A program made the position numbers and the translations under genes. Positions 15,707 to 23,254 of a stretch of 64,000 nt of DNA are shown one piece after another. How positions within the stretch are numbered: the first letter of the stretch is position 1; each line of letters opens with the position of its first letter. The notes under the pieces are model-generated. The model saw only the letters and a list, made by a program, of their open reading frames with translations, was not told the origin of the DNA and did no database searches. Source of the DNA: a virus; the IMG/VR virus record IMGVR_UViG_3300044833_000115, positions 1 to 64,000 of that record; one strand, written 5' to 3'.

Positions 15707-18375
15707 ACGCCATACTGCTCGCGGATGCTGGGAGCGTTGCCCTTGAAGGTCAGCCCTTCGAGCCGTTCGGTCTCGACTTCATCGGTGTGCTGGACAACAC
15801 CCAGGTCGCGCAGCTTCTTCACGCCCGCGCTCACGGTGTCCGTGAGGTCTTTCCACTTGCTCCGCGGAAACTGCGAAACCTCGTCCATGACCATATCGGC
15901 CCATTTGCGGGCTGGTGCAAAGACCAATCCAGCCGAGAACGCGGGGGAGACCGCGTGCAGACGGGCAACCTTGTCGCCCTTCGGCGACTCCGCGAAGATG
16001 GTGAACTCCCCCTCACGCATCAGCCGACGCAGTTCCTGCATCACCGATAACCCGCTCGCCTTGGCCTCGATCAGCACCGCATCAGCCTTCCGCCGGCGCG
16101 CGGTATCGAGGATCTTCAACGTGAGCGCGCGCAGTTCCAGCCGCTCACGCCAGGCCTCCAACAGGATCACCTTGGGATTGCCGCTCATCTCGAACGAGCC
16201 CCAGACGGTGCACGCCGACCAATCGTTCTCTTCCTTCTCGGTGTAGGCGGTGTCCACGGACAGCAGAATGTAATCCAGGTCGGGGTAAAGCATCCGCAAC
16301 ACCTTCGTCCCGTCCACATCGACCTCGCGCGTCCAACTGTCCTCCTGCCCCTCGGGCGGCCAGACGCGCCACCACTCCCGCGGAATGATTCCACCGCCCC
16401 GCGTGGTCGGGATCTGGTTCATCTGCCCGGCCCAGGAGTGCGGCCCCATCAGCCGCTCGGTCTTCACCGCCCAGGCAGGGCTGAACCGGGCCGGCCAGAG
16501 CATCGCGCCCTCGATCTTGCGCGGATCATCGAAGCCGATGACGGTGTGACAGTGCCGCCGGCTGTCGTACTCCATCGGCAACATCAGGTGGACGATGCTG
16601 CTGCCGCCGGGCTCGGCCAGGACGTGCCCCGACAGGTCGTTTTCGTGCAGCCGCTGCATGACGATGACCTCGGCGCCGTGCACCGGGTCGTTGGATCGCG
16701 TGCGCCACACTTCGTCGTAGGCGCGCAGCGTCGCGTTGCGCTGAAGATCGCTTTCGACCTCATCCGGCTTGGTCGGATCATCGACAATCCGGATCGCGCC
16801 GCCCTTGCCCAGGCTTTCAGGGATGCCGGTCGATATCCGGCTTCCGCCCTCCAGGGTGTCGTACTGGGACTGATTGTCGCGGTCGCGGGCGATCCGCACC
16901 CGATCGCCCCATCGCGCCTGATACCACTCGCTGCCGATCAGCCGGCGCGCAGTCACGCCGTCCGCTTCGGCCTTGTTGGCGCCGTAGGAGGCGCACAGGA
17001 ACCGCACGCCGGCGCCGCGCAGGGGCAATTCCTCATCCGGCTCCAGCGCCCAGGTCCAGCACGGCCAGGCGATGGCGATCAGGTTGGTGTTGTGCGTCGG
17101 GTTTAGCTGGCGCCCGACCAGATACAGCCCATCAGGCCGATCCACCTGGATTGACCGCGCGCCTGTCTTCTCGATCGGGCCGATAGAGCGGATGCCCACC
17201 GCCCGTTGCGGGGAGAGGATCGTGTTTTGCTTCCGAGGGATGCGTGTCGGGAGACGCATCGTTGGCTGGAAGCAAACGCGAAACATCGTCTTTCGACCCT
17301 GGATCGGCCGGCCATTGATCAGTCGCGGGCGCTCGCGAGGTTCTTCTGAAATCACGTAAGGCCGCTGGCCCATCGTGGTCAGTAGATCGACAATGCCATC
17401 ACGAAGCCGCGGCATCGCCGTCGCTATGTAAACCCTACCGTCCCGATCCACGCCGCCATCGGTATCCACCAGCCCGGCCAGCAGTTGCAGCCGCTGTTCG
17501 TAGCTGGAGCGCAGGTAATTTTCGGGGATGTGCTTGTCGCCCAGCACCTTGAGGGCGCCCATGGCGGTATAGAAACCGCCTTTGAAGTCGGCGTAGTGCA
17601 CACCGGTAACGGGATGAACTCGGCGCTGGCTAACGACACAACCGCCGTCGACCATCGCCTCGACAACCCCGGCATCCCGCTCGACATATGCGATCCTGGC
17701 CTGCCGACTCGACCCATCCCCAAGCCAAGCCCCGAGCGCATACGGGTGGATGGGCAACAGGCTGGCATGTGGGAATTCCAGGGGATCGATTTCTGGAAGC
17801 TGGAAGCGAGCACGGCCGCGGGGCCATACCCCCCGCTGCGCCATATCCCACGTTTCCATCGTCTTGCGACGCCGCTCAGGCAAACGCTCACCACGGTCAA
17901 TGACCGTCCACTCGTGATTCGGGTGACAGCGGATCACCTCGCCGTTCGTCAGTGTGACAGGAACAACCTCATCCACGTCAGCCGATAGCCCGATGATCGT
18001 AGTTGGCTGGCCATCAGGCCCGAATACCTGATCCCCAATCTTCAGATCGCCATGCGTGGACCATCCTGCCGTTGTCAGAACCGGCGTATCATGGGCACAC
18101 GCCTTACCGGTTCGCGGCGGCTGGTTGATCAGCAATCGGACGATCTGCCCGGCGGTCACCGCTTCGAGGTGCTCGGCAATCGCCCCGATATGCCAGTTCG
18201 ACATGAACGGCGAACTGTCGAACGCGCCCCACGACTGCGCCAGGAACTCCGCCAGGGACGCCTCGCACGCCTCCTGGCTTTCGCGCAGTTCGATCATCCG
18301 CTTTAGCATCACCGCCCGGCGGATCTTGGCCGGGCTCAATGTCGCGATGCTGGGAGGTAGGGCCATGGGAATCAT
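15703..18375 (-). CDS. Large terminase subunit interrupted by an intein
   Basis: The 890-residue precursor is the DNA-packaging motor. The N-extein (1-91) ends in PPRTGK and the C-extein (from 430) starts TNLIAIAWPCW, so splicing rebuilds a clean Walker A, RTGKT. Walker B is IRIVDDP (~505-515). The nuclease domain has LLSVDTAYTE, DAVLIEAKASG and a late DxxxDxxS region (DLTDTVSAG), the acidic triad of RNase-H-like TerL nucleases. ATG 18375 or ATG 18366 (MALPPSI) could start it; the leader shared with 6921-7556 favours 18366. The gene ends by GTGA coupling to the next. Confidence 0.9.
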   Translation of the reverse strand: MIPMALPPSIATLSPAKIRRAVMLKRMIELRESQEACEASLAEFLAQSWGAFDSSPFMSNWHIGAIAEHLEAVTAGQIVRLLINQPPRTGKACAHDTPVLTTAGWSTHGDLKIGDQVFGPDGQPTTIIGLSADVDEVVPVTLTNGEVIRCHPNHEWTVIDRGERLPERRRKTMETWDMAQRGVWPRGRARFQLPEIDPLEFPHASLLPIHPYALGAWLGDGSSRQARIAYVERDAGVVEAMVDGGCVVSQRRVHPVTGVHYADFKGGFYTAMGALKVLGDKHIPENYLRSSYEQRLQLLAGLVDTDGGVDRDGRVYIATAMPRLRDGIVDLLTTMGQRPYVISEEPRERPRLINGRPIQGRKTMFRVCFQPTMRLPTRIPRKQNTILSPQRAVGIRSIGPIEKTGARSIQVDRPDGLYLVGRQLNPTHNTNLIAIAWPCWTWALEPDEELPLRGAGVRFLCASYGANKAEADGVTARRLIGSEWYQARWGDRVRIARDRDNQSQYDTLEGGSRISTGIPESLGKGGAIRIVDDPTKPDEVESDLQRNATLRAYDEVWRTRSNDPVHGAEVIVMQRLHENDLSGHVLAEPGGSSIVHLMLPMEYDSRRHCHTVIGFDDPRKIEGAMLWPARFSPAWAVKTERLMGPHSWAGQMNQIPTTRGGGIIPREWWRVWPPEGQEDSWTREVDVDGTKVLRMLYPDLDYILLSVDTAYTEKEENDWSACTVWGSFEMSGNPKVILLEAWRERLELRALTLKILDTARRRKADAVLIEAKASGLSVMQELRRLMREGEFTIFAESPKGDKVARLHAVSPAFSAGLVFAPARKWADMVMDEVSQFPRSKWKDLTDTVSAGVKKLRDLGVVQHTDEVETERLEGLTFKGNAPSIREQYGV
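17089..18102 (-). other. Intein with LAGLIDADG endonuclease inside TerL
   Basis: The intein covers precursor residues Ala92 to Asn429 (338 aa). Seen: ACAHDTPVLT (block A, Ala at position 1), NHEW (block B with Trp two residues after His), two LAGLIDADG-type motifs (YALGAWLGDGSS and LLAGLVDTDGG), RSIQVDRPDGLYLVG (block F) and PTHN followed by Thr (block G). Ala1, Trp in block B and Thr before His-Asn match class 3 inteins. The usual class 3 Cys of block F is Ser here. The insertion cuts the Walker A P-loop exactly between Lys and Thr. Confidence 0.88.
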
Positions 18376-18445
18376 CCGCGATTGCGGCTGATCCCAACGG
18401 CACGTTGGCTCAGACGGGGTTAGAAGGCGGCTGCGGCACGCAGCC
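18373..18445 (-). promoter_or_regulatory. Terminase leader element (second copy)
   Basis: Shares a ~45-bp block with 7565-7610 upstream of the 211-residue head gene, both ending at the start codon. It also shares a hairpin: GGCTGC, loop GGCAC, GCAGCC at 18429-18445. On the minus strand the hairpin comes first, then the conserved block, then the ATG. This is a candidate late promoter/leader or translation signal. Confidence 0.55.
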
Positions 18446-18456
18446 CCGAAGGCGGG

Positions 18457-18735
18457 TTAGATCCAAGTCTCCACGATGACAGGATCATCGCCCGGCTGTC
18501 GCGGCATCCGGCAAAGCCCGGGGGGAAGCAAGTCCCTCACAGCCTCTAGCGTCGCAGCGACCATGACGAAATCACAAGGAGCACCGGCGCGCGATGAATA
18601 TGGCCTGGCGACGAAGACCCCCGGGAAGTCCTTTGGTTTTTCGTAGATTGTCCACACCAGCAGATCGCCGGCCACGTGGGCTTTCCGCTGGAAACGCCAA
18701 GCGTCGTCCCGTGTGGGGTAGTCGCTCAAAGCCAC
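18457..18735 (-). CDS. Unknown phage protein, 92 aa (GTG start)
   Basis: The GTG at 18733-18735 opens VALSDYPTRDDAWRFQRKAH. Later segments (LVWTIYEKPKDFPGVFVARP, then LEAVRDLLPPGL) are typical of short phage proteins of unknown function. Two Cys. It lies just upstream of the terminase leader and overlaps the upstream gene by 10 bases. Confidence 0.7.
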   Translation of the reverse strand: MALSDYPTRDDAWRFQRKAHVAGDLLVWTIYEKPKDFPGVFVARPYSSRAGAPCDFVMVAATLEAVRDLLPPGLCRMPRQPGDDPVIVETWI

Positions 18736-18995
18736 GCCTCAGCCCGCTCGCCAAAGCGGCCTTTATACCCCGCGATCATCAATTCCAGATCGGCGAGCCG
18801 CACCGGCACCTCGGGCAGCGCGCCGAGTTTTGCCGAGGTGCCTGGAATTGCCGCCGTGCAGATTGTCAGCGCCTGGCTATGGCTGTAGCGACCGGCGTGC
18901 GAAATCCGCCGCACATACCCCCGGCCACCCGGCCCCCACCACGCGCTGTGCTCATGCGACCAGATTAAATAATCGCCGTCGGAATTGTCAGCCAT
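18726..18995 (-). CDS. Unknown protein, 89 aa
   Basis: Begins MADNSDGDYLIWSHEHSAWW and continues with a Gly/Arg-rich YVRRISHAGRYSHSQA. The opening YLIWSHEHSAWWGPG recalls small phage proteins predicted to bind nucleic acid, but I cannot name a family. One Cys, no membrane segment. Confidence 0.7.
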   Translation of the reverse strand: MADNSDGDYLIWSHEHSAWWGPGGRGYVRRISHAGRYSHSQALTICTAAIPGTSAKLGALPEVPVRLADLELMIAGYKGRFGERAEAWL

Positions 18996-19010
18996 CGGCG
19001 TGGTCCTTCC

Positions 19011-19379
19011 TCAGAACAGGCAAACCCGTGGATCGAGCCCCCGGGCCAGGGCATCGCGGGGCGGGCACAGCTTGTCGCCGGCCTGTTCCTGCCACCGGCA
19101 CACCGCGGCCTTGGGGCAGTCGTAGGAGCGCGGCGCACCCACCAGCCGCCGCGGCTGATTGGGGCCAACCACCAGCATCGCACCGCCGCAGGCGGCGGCT
19201 TCCTCGACCAGGGCCTGGATGCCACCGGTTGAACAGGCTATCGACCACCACGGACAGCCACCGGTCTCAATGTCATCATGGCCAGGGCAGGTGCCGCCAT
19301 ACTCCCCGGTCCAGGGCGAGCCGTTGGGCGCGATCAGCGGGCACATCGAGGCCGGGCACTGCATCACCACATCAGCCAT
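19011..19379 (-). CDS. Cys-rich protein, probably metal-binding, 122 aa
   Basis: Start chosen at ATG 19377-19379 ([20 protein letters not shown]), which overlaps the upstream gene by only 8 bases; longer starts at 19391 and 19412 exist. Nine Cys are spread through it (QCPASMCPL, GTCPGHDD, GGCPWW, DCPKAAVCRWQ, KLCPPRD, CLF). The spacing suggests zinc or iron-sulfur binding. No family recognised. Confidence 0.7.
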   Translation of the reverse strand: MADVVMQCPASMCPLIAPNGSPWTGEYGGTCPGHDDIETGGCPWWSIACSTGGIQALVEEAAACGGAMLVVGPNQPRRLVGAPRSYDCPKAAVCRWQEQAGDKLCPPRDALARGLDPRVCLF

Positions 19380-19596
19380 CGTTTCCACCATGGGGGCCGC
19401 CGTTGCTAACATACTGTTTTTGCGACTTGTTATAGGCCATCAACGCAGGCCACCGCGCGATGACCTTCGCTATATCAGCCGATGCCTGCGGGTCGCTGAC
19501 ACCGAACTTCTTCCGGATGTGCTCGCGGTTGATATAGCCCCAGATCTCCACGCTTTCCTTTATCCAGGCCAGACGCTGTTCAACGAACCAGGTCAC
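19372..19596 (-). CDS. Small helix-turn-helix-like protein, 74 aa
   Basis: GTG 19594-19596 overlaps the stop of the previous gene (GTGA), which fixes the start. The sequence ([20 protein letters not shown], then [17 protein letters not shown] and YNKSQKQYV) resembles the N-terminal winged helix of WYL-type regulators: a recognition helix after GVSDPQAS. It may bind DNA as a small regulator. There is no WYL sensor domain. Confidence 0.6.
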   Translation of the reverse strand: MTWFVEQRLAWIKESVEIWGYINREHIRKKFGVSDPQASADIAKVIARWPALMAYNKSQKQYVSNGGPHGGNDG

Positions 19597-19799
19597 CCGG
19601 CGATCTGTCGGCGCAACCAGTCCGTCATGCCGGGCGAGATGTAGTCCAGATCCTCCGCCCGTTCGGCCAGAAGCCGCTCCGCCGTCCAGCCGCGGCGCAG
19701 CATCGTGGCGAAACCGCTGTGGGCATCTGCTTCCGTGAGCGGCGTTGGTCGCGGCTCGGAGGGACGCTCGCAGCAGGGGCAAATCATGACGCGGGGCAA
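19593..19799 (-). CDS. Unknown small protein with CPCC motif, 68 aa
   Basis: A TTG at 19797-19799 with GGAGGG seven bases upstream is the likely start; ATG 19787 (MICPCCERP) is the alternative. The CPCC near the N-terminus could bind metal. The rest is helical ([16 protein letters not shown]). It is coupled to the HTH-like gene by GTGA. Confidence 0.6.
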   Translation of the reverse strand: MPRVMICPCCERPSEPRPTPLTEADAHSGFATMLRRGWTAERLLAERAEDLDYISPGMTDWLRRQIAG

Positions 19800-19816
19800 T
19801 GCTCATCCCTCCCTTT

Positions 19817-20089
19817 CTAGCAGCCCTCGTTTCCAGGACTGCCCGGACTGCCGGGGGGTTTCAGGTGGATTTCAGTGATCTCGGTCACCCGCCCCGGCTG
19901 CTTGGGCAGCGCGTTCACCACCGCCTGGTGGGCATCGCTTAGGGTGAACCCTGGATCGTCCATGATGACCGCGAACACGCCGGCAGAATGACGCGCATCA
20001 ATGTTCCGCATCAACTCCACCACTTCAGCAAATTCACCGTCGCTAAACGGCCCGGTGACGATGAGCGTCCTGACCTTCCAATTCTCCAC
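19817..20089 (-). CDS. Unknown protein, 90 aa (GTG start)
   Basis: The product VENWKVRTLIVTGPFSDGEF has a Rossmann-like strand-helix pattern: FAEVVELMRNI, then FAVIMDDPGFTL and VVNALPKQPG. It ends in a Gly/Pro/Ser tail. No catalytic motif seen and the family is not recognised. A GTG start with weak upstream purines. Confidence 0.65.
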   Translation of the reverse strand: MENWKVRTLIVTGPFSDGEFAEVVELMRNIDARHSAGVFAVIMDDPGFTLSDAHQAVVNALPKQPGRVTEITEIHLKPPGSPGSPGNEGC

Positions 20090-20153
20090 GAGCCGCGGCC
20101 CCCCTCAGTGAGCGGGAATGTTAGCGCGACATTTTGTCTACGTCACCGCCCCA

Positions 20154-20603
20154 TCAGAACCGCGAGCCGGGGGTCCTCGGCCGGCGCCGGATCACGTGCC
20201 CATGGCCGATCCCCACAATCTGCCCGAGCGCTGCCGCCGCGTTCGCCGCCTTCACGTGCGCCATGTAGTCGATCGGGCAATACCCGAACCCCTGGGACGC
20301 CAGCCCGCGCAGCGTGTGCGCCTCTTTCCGCATGTAGGGCTCGCCTTCGCGGGGGCATATGCGCTGGATCGCCACCATGCGCCCGGCCGTGTCATCGTAC
20401 TGGCCAGCAACAGGATCGAACCACAGATCCGTCACGACGTAATAGACAACCACCTGTCCAGGGTTGAGAGCGCTCGCCCACGCGCGCTGTAGCTGGTCGC
20501 CAACCTTCAGCCCGGCAAAGCGCAGCGCCCGTGGAGATCGCCGGCGCTCCCGCGGCTTCATCTCCACCCAGCGACGGCCGGTGTCGTCAGTTATCCAGGT
20601 CAT
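20154..20603 (-). CDS. Unknown phage protein, 149 aa
   Basis: Start set at ATG 20601-20603 (MTWITDDTGRRWVEMKPRER); the longer frame upstream shadows the neighbouring gene. Segments FAGLKVGDQLQRAW and GQVVVYYVVTDLWFDPVAG suggest a small beta-barrel. Two Cys. It is followed by a 64-base gap with no gene before the next start. Confidence 0.68.
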   Translation of the reverse strand: MTWITDDTGRRWVEMKPRERRRSPRALRFAGLKVGDQLQRAWASALNPGQVVVYYVVTDLWFDPVAGQYDDTAGRMVAIQRICPREGEPYMRKEAHTLRGLASQGFGYCPIDYMAHVKAANAAAALGQIVGIGHGHVIRRRPRTPGSRF

Positions 20604-20610
20604 ACTCCCG

Positions 20611-20835
20611 TCATCTTCCACGATCCCCGCGGATCGGCCGCGCGGGACGCAGGGCCTCGCCTGGAACACCATCGAACACCGTCGACGATGCAATCCGTCC
20701 GGTGGCAAGACAGGTCGCGCAGTAGCGCGCGCCGCCGCGGCTGGCGAACGGCTGGTGGCATTTGCCCAGGCAAACGCGCTTCTCCGTGCCGGGCGGCGGC
20801 GTCCAGTCCTCGTTGTCAGCAACCCGTAGTGCCAT
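20611..20835 (-). CDS. Small zinc-binding protein, 74 aa
   Basis: ATG 20833-20835 is preceded by GAGGGAGAGCG, a good ribosome site, so it is preferred over the ATG at 20856. The core CLGKCHQPFASRGGARYCAT plus C is a four-Cys knuckle (CxxxC and CxxC). Such single-knuckle proteins usually bind zinc and may contact DNA or protein. Function unknown. Confidence 0.68.
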   Translation of the reverse strand: MALRVADNEDWTPPPGTEKRVCLGKCHQPFASRGGARYCATCLATGRIASSTVFDGVPGEALRPARPIRGDRGR

Positions 20836-20846
20836 CGCTCTCTCCC

Positions 20847-20966
20847 TCAGTGCCACGGCAAGCGCATCGTGCCAGGAGGCGCGATCGACGCGAAGAACAG
20901 GAACATCACCGCCGCCACCGCGAGCGCCCAGAGCACCGTCTTGGCGAGATCAAATAACCCCCTCAT
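20847..20966 (-). CDS. Single-pass membrane microprotein, 39 aa
   Basis: ATG 20964-20966 lies within the end of the upstream gene (17-base overlap). Residues ~7-28 (AKTVLWALAVAAVMFLFFAS) form one strong transmembrane helix; the tail is PPGTMRLPWH. The role is unknown; the size fits a small phage membrane modulator. Confidence 0.5.
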   Translation of the reverse strand: MRGLFDLAKTVLWALAVAAVMFLFFASIAPPGTMRLPWH

Positions 20967-21705
20967 CAACGCCCCCAGGAAGAAGGCCAGCCGAGAATTC
21001 GTCAACGTCGGGCGGATACTCCCCACGCTCCAACAGCGGAGCTAGGTTGAGCCACGCCTTACGCAGTAGCCCGACCAAACCTTGCTGTTCCCAATCCCCC
21101 CCCACATCGAGCAAGACAGTCATCTGCGTTTGGTGGGGGAACTCTACCGTCACAGTGCCGTCAGGGCTTTTCACACTGCGCACCATTGCTGACCAAAAGG
21201 CGTCTTCCTTGATCTTCAGCCTCACCTGGTCCCAGCCACAGTCCGAAGTCTCGAACCAGAAAACAGCGTTGCCACCATGCCCGGCATCACCCCCCATCAG
21301 ACCAGTCGCGTGCGCCCCGCCCTGCACACATTCCGGCGCCCCATCAGAACCCCCACCGGGTTGGCTCCTACTCAACGCCGTCATCGCACCAACAGCGGCC
21401 ATAACAAGCGGGTCAGCGTGCATCGCGTCATAGATCAACAGCTTCTCACGTAGCCGATTGATGCACTCAGTCACCTCTTCCGCGGCTTTACGGCGAATGC
21501 CCGGGTCGGGGTCACTAAGCTGGTCAGTTATGTCGGGGATCGGGGGCGGTTCGCTGGGCATCTTCAACATTCCTCCTTCATCAGCGGCAGTCGCGGCAAC
21601 TTCTCCACCCCTGCCCCAATCCGCTCGCCGCTCCGCTACAAAATATTCCCCGTCCTTCATGAGAACCCATCGTCTGCCCGTCAGACCAGGGGAGGCTTCA
21701 GCCAT
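20950..21705 (-). CDS. Unknown protein, 251 aa
   Basis: Begins MAEASPGLTGRRWVLMKDGE. Residues ~60-90 form an acidic helical segment (DPDPGIRRKAAEEVTECI); a Gly-rich middle and a beta-rich C-terminal half follow (VTVEFPHQTQMTVLLDVGG). Two Cys in the middle. GGAG lies 8 bases before the ATG, after an AT-rich inverted repeat (21715-21737). No family recognised. Confidence 0.68.
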   Translation of the reverse strand: MAEASPGLTGRRWVLMKDGEYFVAERRADWGRGGEVAATAADEGGMLKMPSEPPPIPDITDQLSDPDPGIRRKAAEEVTECINRLREKLLIYDAMHADPLVMAAVGAMTALSRSQPGGGSDGAPECVQGGAHATGLMGGDAGHGGNAVFWFETSDCGWDQVRLKIKEDAFWSAMVRSVKSPDGTVTVEFPHQTQMTVLLDVGGDWEQQGLVGLLRKAWLNLAPLLERGEYPPDVDEFSAGLLPGGVDEGVI

Positions 21706-21753
21706 CTCAACACTCCAAAATTTCTGAAATTTTTGGGGATGGGCAGGCGGGCA

Positions 21754-22455
21754 TCAGCGCACCCAGCGCGCAACGAGCAGATACGAATGGTTCTTCCGCG
21801 CGTGCTGTTGCGTGGTGTGCCGCATCAGCGGAACCACCGTTTGCCGCAGGATAAATTCGTCCTCGATCAAAAAACCGATCATGGGCAGCACCGTCATAAT
21901 CTGGACGTGCGTCAGCTTCTGCTTGTGATCAGCTACGGCCGGCTGGCATTTGATGAACAACAGCCCGCCGCGCTTGAGCACCCGCCGCGCCTCCAGGATG
22001 CCGCCGAGATAGAGCGCGACCACGTTCTCGTGGCACATATTCCCGGCGTTCCTGTAGCATTTGTTCAGACTTTCCTTGGCGTTACCGCCGCCATTCAGGT
22101 AGGGCGGGTCAAGCACAACGCCGTCAAAGCTGTCGTCCTCATAGGGCAACCGCCTCAAATCAACACCGGTCTCTAGATCAGACCGATGCAAGTCGTACAA
22201 CCCCGCCGGCACGTTGCGCCAGAAAACACCGCGCCCATAGGTCACGTCCGCAATCTTGTCGCCAGGCTTCGCATACATGCCCAGGGCGACGGGAAACAGG
22301 TCGGCGTTCGTCCCCTGGACACAAGTCAACACCGGGCCTGAAGGCTTCACCGGCTCCAAGCCATCCACGGGCTCCACGGCATCCCACACCTCGCGGGCCG
22401 CTGCCGCCGCATCATTCAACAGCGTGTGGTCAAACCAGCCGGCGTCATCGGTCAT
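21754..22455 (-). CDS. DNA methyltransferase (DPPY type)
   Basis: The 233-residue protein has a SAM-binding motif I-like KIADVTYGRGVFWRN near residue 68 and the catalytic VVLDPPYLNGGG near residue 113. This pattern belongs to exocyclic amino (N6-adenine or N4-cytosine) DNA methyltransferases. A later LYLGGILEARRVLKRGGLLF fits the Rossmann-like core. No restriction partner is nearby, so it is probably an orphan protecting phage DNA. The leader is A-rich (AAAAAAAATCAGAAAAATAA on the minus strand). Confidence 0.82.
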   Translation of the reverse strand: MTDDAGWFDHTLLNDAAAAAREVWDAVEPVDGLEPVKPSGPVLTCVQGTNADLFPVALGMYAKPGDKIADVTYGRGVFWRNVPAGLYDLHRSDLETGVDLRRLPYEDDSFDGVVLDPPYLNGGGNAKESLNKCYRNAGNMCHENVVALYLGGILEARRVLKRGGLLFIKCQPAVADHKQKLTHVQIMTVLPMIGFLIEDEFILRQTVVPLMRHTTQQHARKNHSYLLVARWVR

Positions 22456-22464
22456 CGCTCTACC

Positions 22465-22686
22465 TTATTTTTCTGATTTTTTTTGGCATGAGCGGGCGGG
22501 CAGTAGGTAGCGTTTTCGATCGTCTCCCCCGAGGGCGGTGGGGGGGTCCGCTCCAGGCCCTGGCGATCCCTCGCCGGCCTTGCCCCCGGCCACCGCCCAA
22601 TGGGGGAGGGCGAGTGCAGCCCACCCCAGCCCGAGATCGAGGGCGAAGGCGATGGTGATGGTGATCGAGCGCGTCATGTCAGTCAT
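22465..22686 (-). CDS. Small membrane or exported protein, 73 aa
   Basis: Begins MTDMTRSITITIAFALDLGL and continues GWAALALPHWAV, one hydrophobic segment following a short basic N-terminus. It could be a signal anchor. The rest is Gly/Pro-rich and ends with a basic tail (ARSCQKKSEK). The gene lies between the terminase-small candidate and the methyltransferase. Function unknown. Confidence 0.5.
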   Translation of the reverse strand: MTDMTRSITITIAFALDLGLGWAALALPHWAVAGGKAGEGSPGPGADPPTALGGDDRKRYLLPARSCQKKSEK

Positions 22687-22804
22687 CGATCACCCGTTCG
22701 TTGCTCGATCGTAGCGCCCGATCCAACCCGGCCACCTGATCAAACGATCGTTTGTAGAAGTGGCGGCGTCTGTATGGCGCGGCAACAACGACGAAACTCC
22801 CTGT
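22687..22804. promoter_or_regulatory. Intergenic region with a perfect 14-bp palindrome
   Basis: CAAACGATCGTTTG at 22741-22754 is a perfect palindrome and a candidate operator. On the minus strand one frame (FYKRSFDQVAGLDRALRSSN, then ERVIDD, stop 22679) looks protein-like but has no ATG, GTG or TTG at a fitting place. It is left as an open question. Confidence 0.35.
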
Positions 22805-23254
22805 CTAGGTCTCAGTCTTTGGCGAGAACGGCACCACATTCGGGTCGCGATCTGCCTCGATTGTCAGCGTCGGCGTCATGCCGCCAAGCATCCCAGCCAA
22901 CTCGGCGCGCAGCACGTCAAGCGGCACGCGACGCAGCGTCATGTGGGTGTGGTGGACGTCGATCGACTGCTTGGGCTGGTAGATGTCGGGCTTGCGCGCG
23001 GCGAGTAGGAACATCATCAGCCGGCTGTCGCCGTTCATGGCGAACTCCAACGCGCGGTCTTCCATGCCCGCCACGCCCAGCGTGAGCGCGTCGTCCCAGG
23101 CGTCAGAGAACTCGGGATCTTGTGCTCGCCACTCGTAGAGCGAAGCCCGCCCTACCCCGACAATGGCCGCGGCGGCGGTGATATTCCCGCATTCCCCGAG
23201 GGCGGCGAGGTAGGCCGCGCGATTGGCGGGCGTTCGGATTGTCTGGTTCGACAT
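22805..23254 (-). CDS. Small terminase subunit candidate
   Basis: Start ATG 23252-23254 (MSNQTIRTPANRAAYLAALG). The N-terminus has a helix-turn-helix pattern (GNITAAAAIVGVGRASLYEW) as in TerS DNA-recognition domains. A middle helix (AWDDALTLGVAGMEDRALEF) and a KPDIYQPKQSIDV segment, typical of such proteins, follow. It would bind the packaging site and load TerL. It is the first gene of the minus late unit, about 4.4 kb upstream of TerL, further than usual. A generic phage HTH protein is the alternative. Confidence 0.65.
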   Translation of the reverse strand: MSNQTIRTPANRAAYLAALGECGNITAAAAIVGVGRASLYEWRAQDPEFSDAWDDALTLGVAGMEDRALEFAMNGDSRLMMFLLAARKPDIYQPKQSIDVHHTHMTLRRVPLDVLRAELAGMLGGMTPTLTIEADRDPNVVPFSPKTET

